Shown here piece after piece: positions 53,986 through 64,000 of a DNA stretch of 64,000 bases. This DNA comes from Sphingomonas sp. Y38-1Y. GTDB taxonomy: Bacteria; Pseudomonadota; Alphaproteobacteria; Sphingomonadales; Sphingomonadaceae. The notes beneath the pieces are model-generated. The model worked only from the letters and a program-made list of their open reading frames with translations. It did not search any database and was not told the DNA's origin. Every line of letters begins with the position of its first letter. The first letter of the stretch is position 1. Location: contig NZ_CP135916.1 in assembly GCF_032391395.1 (NCBI RefSeq), positions 1,178,001 to 1,242,000 on the forward strand, given 5' to 3'. The translations under genes were made by a program, and so were the position numbers.

Positions 53986-54834
53986 TTAACCCTGTTGAGC
54001 GGTGACCGCGACATTGTCGATCAGCCGCGTGCTGCCGATCCGGGCCGCGGCCAGCAGCCGCATCGGTCGCGCGGGATCGACCGGCTCCGCGAGCGTTTCG
54101 GCATCGACCAGCGCGACATAGTCGACGGCAAATCCCGCTGCCGACAGCGCCTCGCGCGCATGGGTTACCGCCGCCGCCGGATCGCCGCCCTTCTCGATCG
54201 CCCGCGCCGCCACGCCCAGCGCGCGGGGCAGGGCGACCGCCTTCGCGCGATCATCCGGCGCGAGGTAGAGGTTGCGCGAGGAGAGGGCGAGGCCGTCATC
54301 GTCGCGCTGGGTCGGCACGCCGACGATCTCGACGGCCATGTCCAGGTCGGCGACCATGCGGCGGATCACCGCCAGCTGCTGGAAGTCCTTCTCACCGAAC
54401 AGCGCGACGTCGGCGCGGACCTGGTTGAAGAGCTTGGTCACGACGGTGGCGACGCCGTCGAAATGGCCCGGCCGCGCGGCGCCGTCCAGGCCGTCGCTGA
54501 CGCCCGTCACCGATACCGTCGACGCAAAGCCCGCCGGGTACATCGCCTCGACCGGCGGCAGCCAGAGCAGGTCGGCGCCGGCATCCGCCAGCATGCGGCT
54601 GTCGGCTTGTTCGCGGCGGGGATAGCGGTCGAGGTCCTCGCCGGCGCCAAACTGCATCGGATTGACGAAGATCGACACCGCGACTCGGGCCGCGCGGCGG
54701 CGCGCTTCGGCGACCAGCGCCATGTGGCCGGCGTGGAGCGCACCCATGGTTGGCACCAGTGCGATGCGCTCTCCCGTGGCTTTCCACGAGTCGATCAGCG
54801 TGGCCAGCGCGGCCTTGTCACGGATGGTTTGCAC
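53986..54834 (-). CDS. panC: pantoate-beta-alanine ligase
   Basis: This 282-residue enzyme makes pantothenate from pantoate, beta-alanine and ATP. The HIGH-like motif is TMGALHAGHMALV (about 29-41), with VSIFVNPMQFGAGEDLDRYPR and VTKLFNQVRADVALFGEKDFQQLAVIRRMVADL. The C-terminal domain has SSRNLYLAPDDR. panB is not adjacent. It is divergent from mipZ. Confidence 0.97.
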   Translation of the reverse strand: MQTIRDKAALATLIDSWKATGERIALVPTMGALHAGHMALVAEARRRAARVAVSIFVNPMQFGAGEDLDRYPRREQADSRMLADAGADLLWLPPVEAMYPAGFASTVSVTGVSDGLDGAARPGHFDGVATVVTKLFNQVRADVALFGEKDFQQLAVIRRMVADLDMAVEIVGVPTQRDDDGLALSSRNLYLAPDDRAKAVALPRALGVAARAIEKGGDPAAAVTHAREALSAAGFAVDYVALVDAETLAEPVDPARPMRLLAAARIGSTRLIDNVAVTAQQG

Positions 54835-54916
54835 GGCCCGCCCCTTGCGATAATGACCCTTGGGGCGCGCGTTCTATGAGGGGGGACGCGGCCGATCAAC
54901 AAGGGAAGTTTGCGTC

Positions 54917-55717
54917 TTGGCCAGCCATGCCGACGGCTTGCACGTCATTGTCTTTGCGAACGAAAAGGGCGGCACCGGCAAGTCGACGACGGCCGTCCAC
55001 GTCGCCATCGCGCTCGCGACCAAGGGCGCGCGCGTCGCCGCGCTCGACCTCGACCATCGTCAGCGGACGCTGGGCCGCTATCTCGACAATCGTGCCGCGA
55101 CGATGAAGCGGACGGGCAGCGCGCTGCCGATCCCGCGCCACGCGACTCACGACGGCGAGAGTCACGATCGCTTCAACGACCTGCTCGGCGAGTTGAGCGA
55201 GGGCAGCGACTTCCTCGTCATCGACACCCCCGGCCGCGACGATCCTTTCGCGCGGCTCGCCGTGACTAACGCCGACACCCTCGTCACCCCCATGAACGAC
55301 AGCTTCGTCGATTTCGACCTGATCGGTCAGGTCGATCCCGACGACTTCAAGGTGACGCGGCCGAGCTTCTATTCAGAGCTGATCTGGGAATCGCGCAAGA
55401 AGCGCGCGCGTGCCGACGGCGCGACGATCGACTGGGTCGTGCTTCGCAACCGCCTCCAGCATATCGAGGCGCGCAACATGCGCCGCGTGTCCGACGCGAT
55501 CCAGCAATTGTCCCGCCGCGTCGGTTTTCGCGTGGTGCCCGGCCTGTCCGAGCGCGTCGTCTATCGCGAGCTGTTCCCGCAGGGACTGACGATGCTCGAT
55601 TCGCGCGAGTTCGGCGCGATGGGCCTCAGTCATGTCGCCGCGCGCCAGGAGCTTCGCGAGATGATGGCGGGGCTGGCGCTCCCCGACACCGCCGCTGCGC
55701 TCGCTGTTCCGGCCTGA
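54917..55717 (+). CDS. mipZ: division-plane positioning ATPase MipZ
   Basis: This 266-residue ParA/MinD-type ATPase has a deviant Walker A motif (EKGGTGKSTT) near residue 20 and the switch/Walker B-like IDTPGRDD. It ends in a region typical of MipZ (GLSERVVYRELFPQGLTMLD). MipZ forms a gradient from ParB at the poles and blocks FtsZ assembly, placing the septum at mid-cell. No ATG starts the frame in a suitable place; the TTG at 54917 follows AAGGGAAG. The J-domain gene overlaps its stop (TGATG). Confidence 0.9.
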   Translation: MASHADGLHVIVFANEKGGTGKSTTAVHVAIALATKGARVAALDLDHRQRTLGRYLDNRAATMKRTGSALPIPRHATHDGESHDRFNDLLGELSEGSDFLVIDTPGRDDPFARLAVTNADTLVTPMNDSFVDFDLIGQVDPDDFKVTRPSFYSELIWESRKKRARADGATIDWVVLRNRLQHIEARNMRRVSDAIQQLSRRVGFRVVPGLSERVVYRELFPQGLTMLDSREFGAMGLSHVAARQELREMMAGLALPDTAAALAVPA

Positions 55718-55971
55718 TGGGAAAGATTCTTTTCGCGCTCGCGCTGATGGGCGTGATCTGGTGGCTGGTCGCCCGGCCACGACGGCCGCGGGTTTCGCTT
55801 TCCGAGGCGGAAGCGCGGGCAGTGCTGGGCGTGGGCGCGAGCGACGATGCCGAGGCGATCCGCGCGGCGCATCGCCGGCTCGTCACCGCGGTCCATCCCG
55901 ACAAGGGCGGATCGGCGGAGCTGACGCGCCGCATCAATGCCGCCCGCGACGTGTTGCTGCGGACCCGCTGA
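55717..55971 (+). CDS. membrane-anchored J-domain protein
   Basis: This 84-residue protein has one N-terminal membrane helix (about 4-19, ILFALALMGVIWWLVA). A compact C-terminal J-domain keeps the essential HPD (TAVHPDKGG). The shape resembles DjlC/TIM14-like anchored J-proteins that recruit DnaK to the membrane. Its start overlaps the mipZ stop (TGATG), so the two are translationally coupled. Confidence 0.88.
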   Translation: MGKILFALALMGVIWWLVARPRRPRVSLSEAEARAVLGVGASDDAEAIRAAHRRLVTAVHPDKGGSAELTRRINAARDVLLRTR

Positions 55972-56057
55972 ACGATTTCTGTTGCAAGTGCGAGAGAATG
56001 CAACTTTCGCAGTGCAGGGGAATTCTGGCCGCTACGCCTTGATCCATTGGGGGACCC

Positions 56058-57440
56058 ATGACGCATCAGTTCGATCCGACTTCGCTTCGTGAATATGACA
56101 TCCGGGGGATCGTCGGAAAGACGCTGCACCCCGCGGACGCAGAGGCGATCGGACGCGGCTTCGGCACGCGCGTGCGCCGAGCAGGCGGTACCCGCGTGGT
56201 CGTCGGCCGTGACGGTCGCGTGAGCTCGATCGAGATGGAAGCGTCGCTCGTGCGCGGGCTGACCGCGGCCGGCATCGACGTCGTGCGCATCGGCCTCGGT
56301 CCCACGCCGATGCTCTATTATGCAGAGGCGACGCTGGAGGTCGACGGCGGCATCCAGATCACCGGCAGCCACAATCCGGCCGATTACAACGGCTTCAAGA
56401 TGGTGCTTCAGCACAAGCCCTTCTTCGGTGCCGACATTCAGGACATCGGCAAGCTGGCGGCCGATGGCGACTGGGAAGAGGGCGAGGGCGCGGTCAGCGA
56501 CCACGACATCGTCGACGACTATGTCGGCCGGTTGATGGCCGGCTATTCGGGCGGTACCTACAAGATCGGCTGGGACGCGGGCAACGGCGCCGCCGGTCCG
56601 ATCGTCGAGCGGCTGGTCAAGCTGATCCCGGGCGAGCACCACACGCTCTACACCGATGTCGACGGTGCCTTCCCCAACCACCATCCCGATCCGACCGAGG
56701 AGAAGAACCTCGTCGACCTCAAGGCGCTGGTGGCCGAGAAGCAGCTGGACTTCGGTCTCGCCTTCGACGGCGACGGCGATCGGATCGGCGCGATCGACGG
56801 CCAGGGTCGCGTGATCTGGGGCGACCAGCTCCTCTCGATCCTGGCCGAGCCGGTGCTGCGCGAAGTGCCCGGCGCGACGATCATCGCCGACGTGAAGGCG
56901 AGCCAGGCGCTGTACGACCGGATCGCCGAGCTCGGCGGCCAGCCGTTGATGTGGAAGACCGGCCACAGCCTCATCAAGACCAAGATGAAGGAGACCGGCT
57001 CCCCGCTCGCCGGCGAGATGTCGGGGCACATCTTCTTCGCGCACAATTACTATGGCTTCGACGACGCGCTCTATGCGGCGATCCAGCTCATCCGGTCGGC
57101 GCATGTCATCGGCAAGTCGATCACCGAGCTGCGCAGCGAGATGCCGGCAATGGTCAACACGCCCGAGATGCGCTTCCAGGTCGACGAGAGCCGCAAGTTC
57201 GCGGTCGTGACCGAGGTGCTCGATCGGCTCCGCCAGGAAGGCGCCGAGGTCAACGACACCGACGGTGCGCGCGTCAACACGCCCGACGGCTGGTGGCTGC
57301 TCCGCGCCTCGAACACGCAGGACGTGCTGGTCGCGCGTGCCGAGGCCAAGGACCAGGCGGGTCTCGACCGGCTGATGGGCATGATCGATGCGCAGCTCGC
57401 CGCGAGCGGTTTGGAGCGCGGGCCGCAGGCGGCTCACTAA
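56058..57440 (+). CDS. phosphomannomutase/phosphoglucomutase
   Basis: This 460-residue alpha-D-phosphohexomutase has the phosphoserine loop TGSHNP (about residue 108), the magnesium-binding DGDGDR (about 237), the sugar-specificity loop GEMSGH (about 319) and the C-terminal phosphate-binding RASNTQ. It interconverts mannose-6-P/mannose-1-P and glucose phosphates for exopolysaccharide and LPS precursors, like AlgC of Pseudomonas. Confidence 0.95.
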   Translation: MTHQFDPTSLREYDIRGIVGKTLHPADAEAIGRGFGTRVRRAGGTRVVVGRDGRVSSIEMEASLVRGLTAAGIDVVRIGLGPTPMLYYAEATLEVDGGIQITGSHNPADYNGFKMVLQHKPFFGADIQDIGKLAADGDWEEGEGAVSDHDIVDDYVGRLMAGYSGGTYKIGWDAGNGAAGPIVERLVKLIPGEHHTLYTDVDGAFPNHHPDPTEEKNLVDLKALVAEKQLDFGLAFDGDGDRIGAIDGQGRVIWGDQLLSILAEPVLREVPGATIIADVKASQALYDRIAELGGQPLMWKTGHSLIKTKMKETGSPLAGEMSGHIFFAHNYYGFDDALYAAIQLIRSAHVIGKSITELRSEMPAMVNTPEMRFQVDESRKFAVVTEVLDRLRQEGAEVNDTDGARVNTPDGWWLLRASNTQDVLVARAEAKDQAGLDRLMGMIDAQLAASGLERGPQAAH

Positions 57441-57448
57441 CACAGTCG

Positions 57449-57470
57449 TGCTCCCGCGTAGGCGGGAGCA
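57449..57470 (+). terminator. 9-bp perfect hairpin after the phosphohexomutase gene
   Basis: TGCTCCCGC (57449-57457) and GCGGGAGCA (57462-57470) close a 4-base loop, 9 bases after the stop. This hexanucleotide-type palindrome is another common dispersed unit in sphingomonads and may double as a terminator. Confidence 0.55.
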
Positions 57471-57483
57471 TGAAGAAGTTTGG

Positions 57484-57550
57484 TTCGCACAATGGCGCGA
57501 AGGCGCAAAGAGGCCATGGTTCTCTTCGCGCCTTTGCGCCTTTGCGTGAA
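57484..57550. repeat. imperfect inverted repeat (TTCGC...GCGTGAA type)
   Basis: The left arm at 57484-57512 contains GGCGCGAAGGCGCAAAG. The right arm at 57522-57550 contains CTTCGCGCCTTTGCGCCTTT. Together they form a long imperfect hairpin. This unit type recurs between genes in many alphaproteobacteria. Confidence 0.6.
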
Positions 57551-57618
57551 CCGCCTTCCTTCTTCCTGCCTGCGGCGCCACGCTCGCAATTGTCAGGATT
57601 AGTCGCCACATAGGCGTC

Positions 57619-58383
57619 ATGCCTCCCAAGCCGCAGCCGAGCATCGTTCGCGTCATCGATCTGGAGACCACCGGCAACGCCCCGCCCGCACATGCCGTCC
57701 TGGAGATCGGCTGGCAGGACGTGGCGCTCGGCGACGACGGCCGCTGGGAATTGTACGGCGAGGGCGGCGCCCGCTTCGTCAATCCCGGCCGCCCGATCCC
57801 GCCGGTCACACAGGCGATCCACCACATTCTGGAGGAACAGGTCGCCGATGCGCCCTGGTTCCACGATCTCGCCCGCCCGATCCTGGACCCATGGCCGCGC
57901 CGGGTCGCGTTGGCGGCGCACCGGGCGAGCTTCGAGCAGCAATTCTGCACCGCCGCGCTGACCCGGGGGGCCGACTGGATCTGCACGTGGAAGTGCGCGC
58001 TGAGGCTTTGGCCGGACAGCCCCAGCTTCTCAAACCAGACGCTTCGCTATTGGCGCAAGCCCGAGGGGCTGGAGCATGAGCGCGGGCTGCCCGCCCACCG
58101 GGCGTTCCCCGACAGCTACGTCACTGCCCATCACCTGCGCGACATGCTCAACGAGGCGAGCGTCGCGCAGCTCGTCCAATGGTCGAACGAGCCCGGGCTG
58201 CTGCCGCGCGTCCGCTACGGTCCCGATCGCGGCAAGGAATGGCGCGAGATCGACAATGAGTCGCTCGCCAAGTTCCTGACCGACCGCGACGAGGACGTCC
58301 GCTTCACCGCGCAGACGGAGCTGACGCGGCGGCGCGGCGGCGGCGCGGTGGGGCGCGACGCCGCCGACTGGCTGCTGCTCTAG
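57619..58383 (+). CDS. DnaQ-like 3'-5' exonuclease, ExoX type
   Basis: This 254-residue DEDD exonuclease has motif I DLETTG (DxE), motif II around LAAHRASFEQQF and motif III HRAFPDSYVT (HxxxxD, DEDDh type). The C-terminal part has YGPDRGKEWREIDNESLAKFL, reminiscent of the ExoX C-terminal region. It may serve in repair or RNA turnover. It is transcribed alone. Confidence 0.87.
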   Translation: MPPKPQPSIVRVIDLETTGNAPPAHAVLEIGWQDVALGDDGRWELYGEGGARFVNPGRPIPPVTQAIHHILEEQVADAPWFHDLARPILDPWPRRVALAAHRASFEQQFCTAALTRGADWICTWKCALRLWPDSPSFSNQTLRYWRKPEGLEHERGLPAHRAFPDSYVTAHHLRDMLNEASVAQLVQWSNEPGLLPRVRYGPDRGKEWREIDNESLAKFLTDRDEDVRFTAQTELTRRRGGGAVGRDAADWLLL

Positions 58384-58401
58384 CCGGCCGCGCGCTGCGC
58401 C

Positions 58402-60060
58402 CTACCGATAGCGGTAGAGGCGCAGGCGATAGAGCTTGCGGTCGGCATTGTCGGTGGAGAACAGGCGTAGTCCCTGACCCTGGCCGGTTTCGTCGCCGTT
58501 GAGGCGGCGGCCGGTGCGCAGCGTGCCGTCTTCGCCCGCGAACTGCTCGTCGATGCTTTCGATTCCCGCGATCGGCGCGCCCGGCCGGTCGGTCGCGAAC
58601 GACAATTGCATGTCGCCGGCGCCGACCACCAGGAACTCGTCGGGCGCAGTCTGGATGAACATCGCGGCGACGCGGCTCAGCGGATCGGTCTTGCCATCGG
58701 GGCCGCCCGCCCGCGAGACATTGGCGACATAGTCGCCGATCCGCCCGCGTGCCGCCCGCTGCGCACCGCCTTCGGCGATCACCGTCGTGATCGCGCCCTT
58801 TGCCTGCGCATCGAGGATGCGCGGCGCCAGCGGTGCGAGCAGGCCGTACAGCGCCGTCATCGTCGGATCGCCTGCGCCCGCGGCGCTGAGTCCGATGCTG
58901 GCGTCGCCCTGAAGCACGACACCCTCACCGTCGATGCCGAACGGCGAGAAGCCGATCGCCCGCAGCGCGCCGAAACTGTAGAGCGCGTTCGCCGCGCCGA
59001 CCGCCCCGCCGCGCGCCTCGGGCACGAACAGGGGATTGTCGGGACGGGCATATTGCGACGCCCAGTTGACGTAATCCTCGAAATAGATGTCGGGCGCGAG
59101 GAAATCGAGCGAGGGCGCCCCCGCCTTGTACACGTCGATCGCGTGGGGCAGGGGGCCGCCCGAATTATACTGGCCGGGTTCGTAGTTCGGCCGGATCAGC
59201 GCGGCGTTGGTGAACATCGGCAGCGCGTATTCGGCCTTTCCGGCGGCGGTCACCCGTTCGATGAACGTCGCATAATGCCACGCCATGAACAGCGAGTCGG
59301 TCATGGCGGCGTCGCCGAATACCTCGCGCCAGTTGCCGCTCGTGCGCGCGCCGGCCCGCTCCCAGGCGGTGCGAAGCTCCGGATGCAGGCCCACGCGGTC
59401 GCTTTGTAGTCGCTGGAGCAGCGTAGTAGGCACGGGCGCCGCGAACGCCGCCTCCGCCACTGCCGAATGGTCGCGCGATACGGGAATGACGCCGACCTCG
59501 TTCTCGACCTGCACCATCAGCACCGTCCGCCGCGCGCCATCGACCCGCTTCAGGTGGCGCATCAGCGCGGCGAACGCGCGCGCATCCGCGTCGCGAACCG
59601 TGGCGGAGAAGGGCGACAGCCGCTCGGTCCCGCGACCGTCCGCGGTCTCGACCCGCGGGAACCGTGCCTGGTCGCGTTTCACCCAGGCGGGAACATAGCT
59701 GGAATAGGTGTTCTTCCACGCCCCGAACCACAGGATGACGAGGCGCATGTCATGGTCGCGCGCACCCTTGAGCAGGCCGTCGACGTTGCTGAAGTCGAAC
59801 CTGCCTTCCTCCGCCTCGATCGTTTCCCACGCGACAGGCGCGAGCACGGTGTTGAGGTTCATGGCCTTTAGCTGCGGCCAGATCGGCGCCATATAGGCAA
59901 GGTCGCTGCTGCTGGAATTATGGAGCTCGCCGCCCAGCATCAGGAACGGCTTGCCGTCGACGATCAACTGGGTCGCCGCGCCGCGCTTCTCCAGCGTTTG
60001 CGCATGGACGCTGCCAACGCTGGCAACAAACGCCAGCAGGGCGGTCAGCAACGTACGCAT
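58402..60060 (-). CDS. exported GH35-like glycoside hydrolase (DUF5597 type)
   Basis: This 552-residue secreted protein has a signal peptide (about 1-21, cut after VHAQ). The TIM-barrel starts [21 protein letters not shown]...[20 protein letters not shown], like beta-galactosidases of GH35. The acid/base Glu is likely in QVENEVG and the nucleophile in FVPEARGG. The C-terminal DUF5597-type beta domain completes it. The substrate is probably a beta-galactoside or xyloglucan fragment. An operator-like palindrome lies at 60162-60178 upstream. Confidence 0.85.
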   Translation of the reverse strand: MRTLLTALLAFVASVGSVHAQTLEKRGAATQLIVDGKPFLMLGGELHNSSSSDLAYMAPIWPQLKAMNLNTVLAPVAWETIEAEEGRFDFSNVDGLLKGARDHDMRLVILWFGAWKNTYSSYVPAWVKRDQARFPRVETADGRGTERLSPFSATVRDADARAFAALMRHLKRVDGARRTVLMVQVENEVGVIPVSRDHSAVAEAAFAAPVPTTLLQRLQSDRVGLHPELRTAWERAGARTSGNWREVFGDAAMTDSLFMAWHYATFIERVTAAGKAEYALPMFTNAALIRPNYEPGQYNSGGPLPHAIDVYKAGAPSLDFLAPDIYFEDYVNWASQYARPDNPLFVPEARGGAVGAANALYSFGALRAIGFSPFGIDGEGVVLQGDASIGLSAAGAGDPTMTALYGLLAPLAPRILDAQAKGAITTVIAEGGAQRAARGRIGDYVANVSRAGGPDGKTDPLSRVAAMFIQTAPDEFLVVGAGDMQLSFATDRPGAPIAGIESIDEQFAGEDGTLRTGRRLNGDETGQGQGLRLFSTDNADRKLYRLRLYRYR

Positions 60061-60161
60061 CGGCTCTCCTCATCCATTGATCGCGCATGGCGGCGCGCGG
60101 GCAGTAAGCACGGACCTGACCCGTTTGGCCAGACCAATCTGGAGGCGGGCGCGGCGACCGC

Positions 60162-60178
60162 TGAGACATTTTGTCCCA
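60162..60178. promoter_or_regulatory. operator-like palindrome TGAGACA-N3-TGTCCCA
   Basis: TGAGACA (60162-60168) and TGTCCCA (60172-60178) form an inverted repeat with one mismatch, centred between the divergent GH35-like and DUF983 genes. It is about 100 bases from the hydrolase start and 36 bases from the DUF983 start. A LacI/GntR-type sugar regulator could bind it; none is encoded nearby. Confidence 0.35.
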
Positions 60179-60213
60179 TCGCCCTGCGCGTGCGGAGCAC
60201 CCATATCCGCGCA

Positions 60214-60663
60214 ATGGCCGAACCCGACGAACCGCTGAAGACCGACGACGCCAACAAGTGGCGCTGGATCCTGTCGTCCGGCTGGCACGGCCGCTGCCCG
60301 CGCTGCGGCGAGGGGCACATGTTCGCGTCGTGGCTGAAGGTCACCGAGCGATGCGACGCGTGCGGGCTCGACTATCGGTTCGCGGCGCCGGATGACGGGC
60401 CGGCCTTCTTCTCGCTGTGCATCATCGCGTTCCCGCTCGCGTTCGTGATCGTCTGGCTGGAGGTCATGTTCGATCCGCCGATCTGGGTGCACCTGTTCAC
60501 CTCGGTGCCGATCATGCTGTTCGGCTGCCTGTTGCCGCTTCGGCCGATCAAGGGCTGGCTGGTCGCTTCGCAATATGTGAACCGCGCGCAGGAGGCGGGC
60601 ACGCAGGGGCTGTGGGCGAAGCTCCACGGCAGCGACGCGAGCCGGAGCGAGTTCGACCAGTAA
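60214..60663 (+). CDS. DUF983 zinc-ribbon membrane protein
   Basis: This 149-residue protein has two CxxC pairs forming a zinc ribbon (GRCPRCGEGHMFASW...CDACGLDY). Two or three membrane helices follow (about 65-85 and 92-110, IIAFPLAFVIVWLEVMF; VPIMLFGCLLPLRPIKGWLV). DUF983 genes often accompany cytochrome oxidase genes in alphaproteobacteria; here it is alone. The function is unknown. Confidence 0.9.
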   Translation: MAEPDEPLKTDDANKWRWILSSGWHGRCPRCGEGHMFASWLKVTERCDACGLDYRFAAPDDGPAFFSLCIIAFPLAFVIVWLEVMFDPPIWVHLFTSVPIMLFGCLLPLRPIKGWLVASQYVNRAQEAGTQGLWAKLHGSDASRSEFDQ

Positions 60664-60754
60664 TGCGCCGGGCGGCGCAGCGCCGCGACCTTGCGGCGGA
60701 TGGCGGCGGTGCTACACCGTTGCCATCGAAACCTTCTTCGGGACTTCTCGCCAC

Positions 60755-62389
60755 ATGCGCACGACCGTCGCCGCGGGCCTCGCGGCTCTTCTCTTCTCGA
60801 CCAGCGCACTGGCGCAGACGGCTGCCGACTTCTCCGCCGACCGGGTGAAGGCCGATGTGACCTGGCTCGCCGACGACGCGCGCGAAGGCCGCGACGCGGG
60901 CAAGCCGGGCTATGACGCCGCCGCCAAATACGTCGCCGATCGCTTTGCCGAGCTCGGCCTGACGCCCGCCAACAATGGCCAATGGTATCAGCAGGTGCCC
61001 TTCGTCACGGTGGGCGCCGACAAGAGCGCGCCCCGCCGCCTGACGATCGGTGGCAAGCCCTTCGCGCACAAGGCCGATGTGATGGTCAACGCCTATGGCA
61101 CCGGCGCGCAGTCGCTGACGACCGACACGGTGTTCGTCGGGCGCGGCATCGTCGATCCGGCACGCGGGTTCGACGACTATGCCGGGCTGGACGTGAAGGG
61201 GAAGACGGTAGTCCTCTTCTATGGCGTGCCCAAGGGCGTGCCGAGCGACGTCGCCGCCGCGCTCAACAATCGCAAGTCGAAGATCGCCGAGGAGCATGGC
61301 GCGGTCGGCGTCATCACGATCCTGGACAGCGAGACGGCCAAGCGCTTCCCGTGGGACGAGATCGCGCATCAGGGTGACGAGCCGTTCATGAGCTGGGCGA
61401 CCGAAACCGGCGCGCCCTATCGCAATGCCGCCGGGATCAAGGCGTCGGGTCTGGTTCGCGGTGCGGCGGCGCAGGCGCTATTCGCCGGTGCGCCGCAAAG
61501 CTACGCGCAGGTGCTCGCCGCGGTCGACAAGGGCGGCAGCGTCAAGGGGTTCGCGCTCAAGCCCAAGCTGAGCTTCGAGGCAACGATGACCGCCAACCGC
61601 TTCGACAGCCCCAATGTGGTCGCGATGATCCCGGGCAGCGATCCCGCGCTCAAGGGTGAGGCGGTACTGCTGATGGCGCATCTCGACCATGTCGGCGTCG
61701 ATCCGGAGGCGAAGGGCGACGACAAAATCTTCAACGGTGCGATGGACAATGCCGCGGGCGTGGCGACGATGCTTGAAGCGGCGCGCGCGTTTGCGAAGAG
61801 CAATCCCAAGCCCAAGCGCACCATCCTCTTCGCCGCGGTGACGGCGGAGGAAGACGGGCTGCTCGGCTCGCAATACCTCGCCAAGCATCCGCTGCCGGGC
61901 GTCAAGGTGACGAGCGTCGTCAACCTCGACATGCCGGTGCTGCTCTACGACTTCACCGACGTCGTCGCGTTCGGCGCCGAGCATTCGACGATGGGCCCGA
62001 TCGTCGAGAAGGCGACGGCGGACATGGGGATCAAGCTGTCGCCCGATCCGATGCCGGAAGAGGGACTGTTCACCCGTTCCGACCATTATCGCTTCGTGAC
62101 GGAGGGCGTGCCGTCGGTGTTCCTGGTGACCGGCTTCGCCAATGGCGGCGAGAAGGCGTTCAAGGACTTCCTCGCCACCAACTATCACAAGCCCAGCGAC
62201 CAGGTGACGCTGCCGTTCAACTGGAACGCGGGGGCCAAGTTCGCGCGGGTGAACTACAACATCGCCCGCGCCCTCGCCGACGCACCCGAAGCGCCGCGCT
62301 GGTATGCCGACAGCACGTTCGGGCAGCTCTACGCGGCAGACGCACCAAAGGCGCAGCGGCCGGCCGGGGCACCGGCGCCGGCGAAGTAA
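60755..62389 (+). CDS. M28 family metallopeptidase with PA domain
   Basis: This 544-residue exported aminopeptidase-like protein has a signal peptide (about 1-21, ending ALAQ). The M28 domain is interrupted by a PA insert (about 130-250). The zinc ligands are in AHLDHVGVD, GAMDNAAG and TAEEDGLLGS, with a later Asp and His (RSDHYRF). It is the shape of periplasmic or secreted aminopeptidases and glutaminyl cyclase-like enzymes. The substrate is unknown. Confidence 0.9.
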   Translation: MRTTVAAGLAALLFSTSALAQTAADFSADRVKADVTWLADDAREGRDAGKPGYDAAAKYVADRFAELGLTPANNGQWYQQVPFVTVGADKSAPRRLTIGGKPFAHKADVMVNAYGTGAQSLTTDTVFVGRGIVDPARGFDDYAGLDVKGKTVVLFYGVPKGVPSDVAAALNNRKSKIAEEHGAVGVITILDSETAKRFPWDEIAHQGDEPFMSWATETGAPYRNAAGIKASGLVRGAAAQALFAGAPQSYAQVLAAVDKGGSVKGFALKPKLSFEATMTANRFDSPNVVAMIPGSDPALKGEAVLLMAHLDHVGVDPEAKGDDKIFNGAMDNAAGVATMLEAARAFAKSNPKPKRTILFAAVTAEEDGLLGSQYLAKHPLPGVKVTSVVNLDMPVLLYDFTDVVAFGAEHSTMGPIVEKATADMGIKLSPDPMPEEGLFTRSDHYRFVTEGVPSVFLVTGFANGGEKAFKDFLATNYHKPSDQVTLPFNWNAGAKFARVNYNIARALADAPEAPRWYADSTFGQLYAADAPKAQRPAGAPAPAK

Positions 62390-62395
62390 CGCGCC

Positions 62396-62481
62396 TCTCC
62401 GTTCGCCCTGAGCCTGTCGAAGGGCGTGCCACGAGCGCTTCGCTCGCGGCACGTGCTTCGACAGGCTTCAGCACGAACGGG
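62396..62481. repeat. palindromic repeat pair before clpB
   Basis: CGTTCGCCCTGAGCCTGTCG begins at 62400, and its inverse with GACAGGCTTCAGCACGAACG lies at 62459-62479. This is the same dispersed family as at 47965-48405 and 53486-53575, here just after the M28 peptidase stop. Confidence 0.75.
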
Positions 62482-62525
62482 TTTGGCAAACGCCGAGCGC
62501 CCCCCCGCTCGGGTGCATGAGACGC

Positions 62526-62556
62526 CTTGTGTTGCCCATGTGCAACACTATCTCAG
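62526..62556 (+). promoter_or_regulatory. RpoH (heat-shock sigma) promoter of clpB with inverted repeat in the spacer
   Basis: CTTG (62526-62529) is followed after 17 bases by ACTATCTCAG (62547-62556), agreeing at all but one fixed position with the alphaproteobacterial RpoH form CTTG-N17/18-CYTATNTNNG. Within the spacer TGTTGC (62530-62535) and GCAACA (62542-62547) form a 6-bp inverted repeat, a possible operator. It lies 25 bases before the clpB start. Confidence 0.6.
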
Positions 62557-62580
62557 CCGCATCAAACCGCAGGGGACCGC

Positions 62581-64000
<1,420 letters not shown>

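Noticed and set aside
55972..56057. GTTGCA...TGCAAC repeat before the phosphohexomutase as a Fur or PhaR site
   Set aside because: The arms are short and separated by about 12 bases, and neither regulator would be expected here.

Overview
This 64 kb window is high-GC chromosomal DNA from an alphaproteobacterium, most likely a sphingomonad (Sphingomonas or a close relative). The support is: two TonB-dependent receptors, a MipZ-type division ATPase, a PhaR/PHA locus, an Fo operon with both b' and b subunits and no F1 genes beside it, RadC, MtgA and HrcA-GrpE without a CIRCE element, and RpoH- and EcfG-like promoter signatures. I saw no rRNA, tRNA, CRISPR array or insertion sequence. Nearly all the DNA is coding, and most genes sit in short operons with ATGA, GTGA or TGATG overlaps.

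Layout. 0-6.4 kb: a helical protein with a hydrophobic core and a proline-rich tail, radC, and a ydbH-ynbE-ydbL envelope operon. 6.4-6.8 kb: no conventional gene, but a candidate 32-residue membrane peptide on the minus strand with a full-length Shine-Dalgarno sequence. 6.8-9.5 kb: ATP synthase Fo operon atpI-B-E-F'-F. 9.5-14.3 kb: a DUF2185-type protein, a 2OG-Fe(II) oxygenase and a large TonB receptor. 14.4-17.3 kb: polyhydroxyalkanoate-linked genes (thiolase, PhaC-like hydrolase, PhaR). 17.3-22.7 kb: serine hydrolase, amidohydrolase, NTF2-like protein, an exported methyltransferase-like protein, mtgA. 22.8-28.1 kb: metZ-apaG-lysR-GNAT, a class A beta-lactamase-like hydrolase and hemW. 28.1-32.6 kb: an accessory-looking block with a MarR regulator and epimerase, a polymorphic-toxin-like nuclease with its putative immunity gene, and a divergent HxlR/SDR pair. 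32.7-36.8 kb: rdgB-rph, two DUF6438 proteins, hrcA-grpE. 36.9-42.5 kb: glnD, a VOC protein, and a siderophore receptor behind a Fur-like double palindrome. 42.6-47.9 kb: infC, Uma2, thrS, two exported proteins and an LD-carboxypeptidase. 47.9-53.6 kb: a repeat-rich gap, then an Mpl/MurC-like ligase, alpha/beta hydrolase, DapF-like epimerase and a MASE1-PAS-GGDEF cyclase. 53.6-64 kb: Sel1-like protein, panC, mipZ plus a J-domain protein, phosphomannomutase, exonuclease, a GH35-like enzyme, DUF983, an M28 peptidase and clpB, which is cut by the window end.

How the genes work together. The LD-carboxypeptidase, Mpl-like ligase and DapF-like epimerase fit a peptidoglycan recycling group. The thiolase, PhaC-like hydrolase and PhaR fit carbon storage. 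The hrcA-grpE and clpB loci belong to the heat-shock response.

The least explained signals are the 6.5 kb micro-ORF, the toxin/immunity pair with helically phased repeats upstream, the proline-rich helical protein at the left edge, an AUA-start candidate for infC, and a leaderless marR with an operator over its -10 box. Functions are inferred from sequence motifs remembered for the named families; no searches were run.
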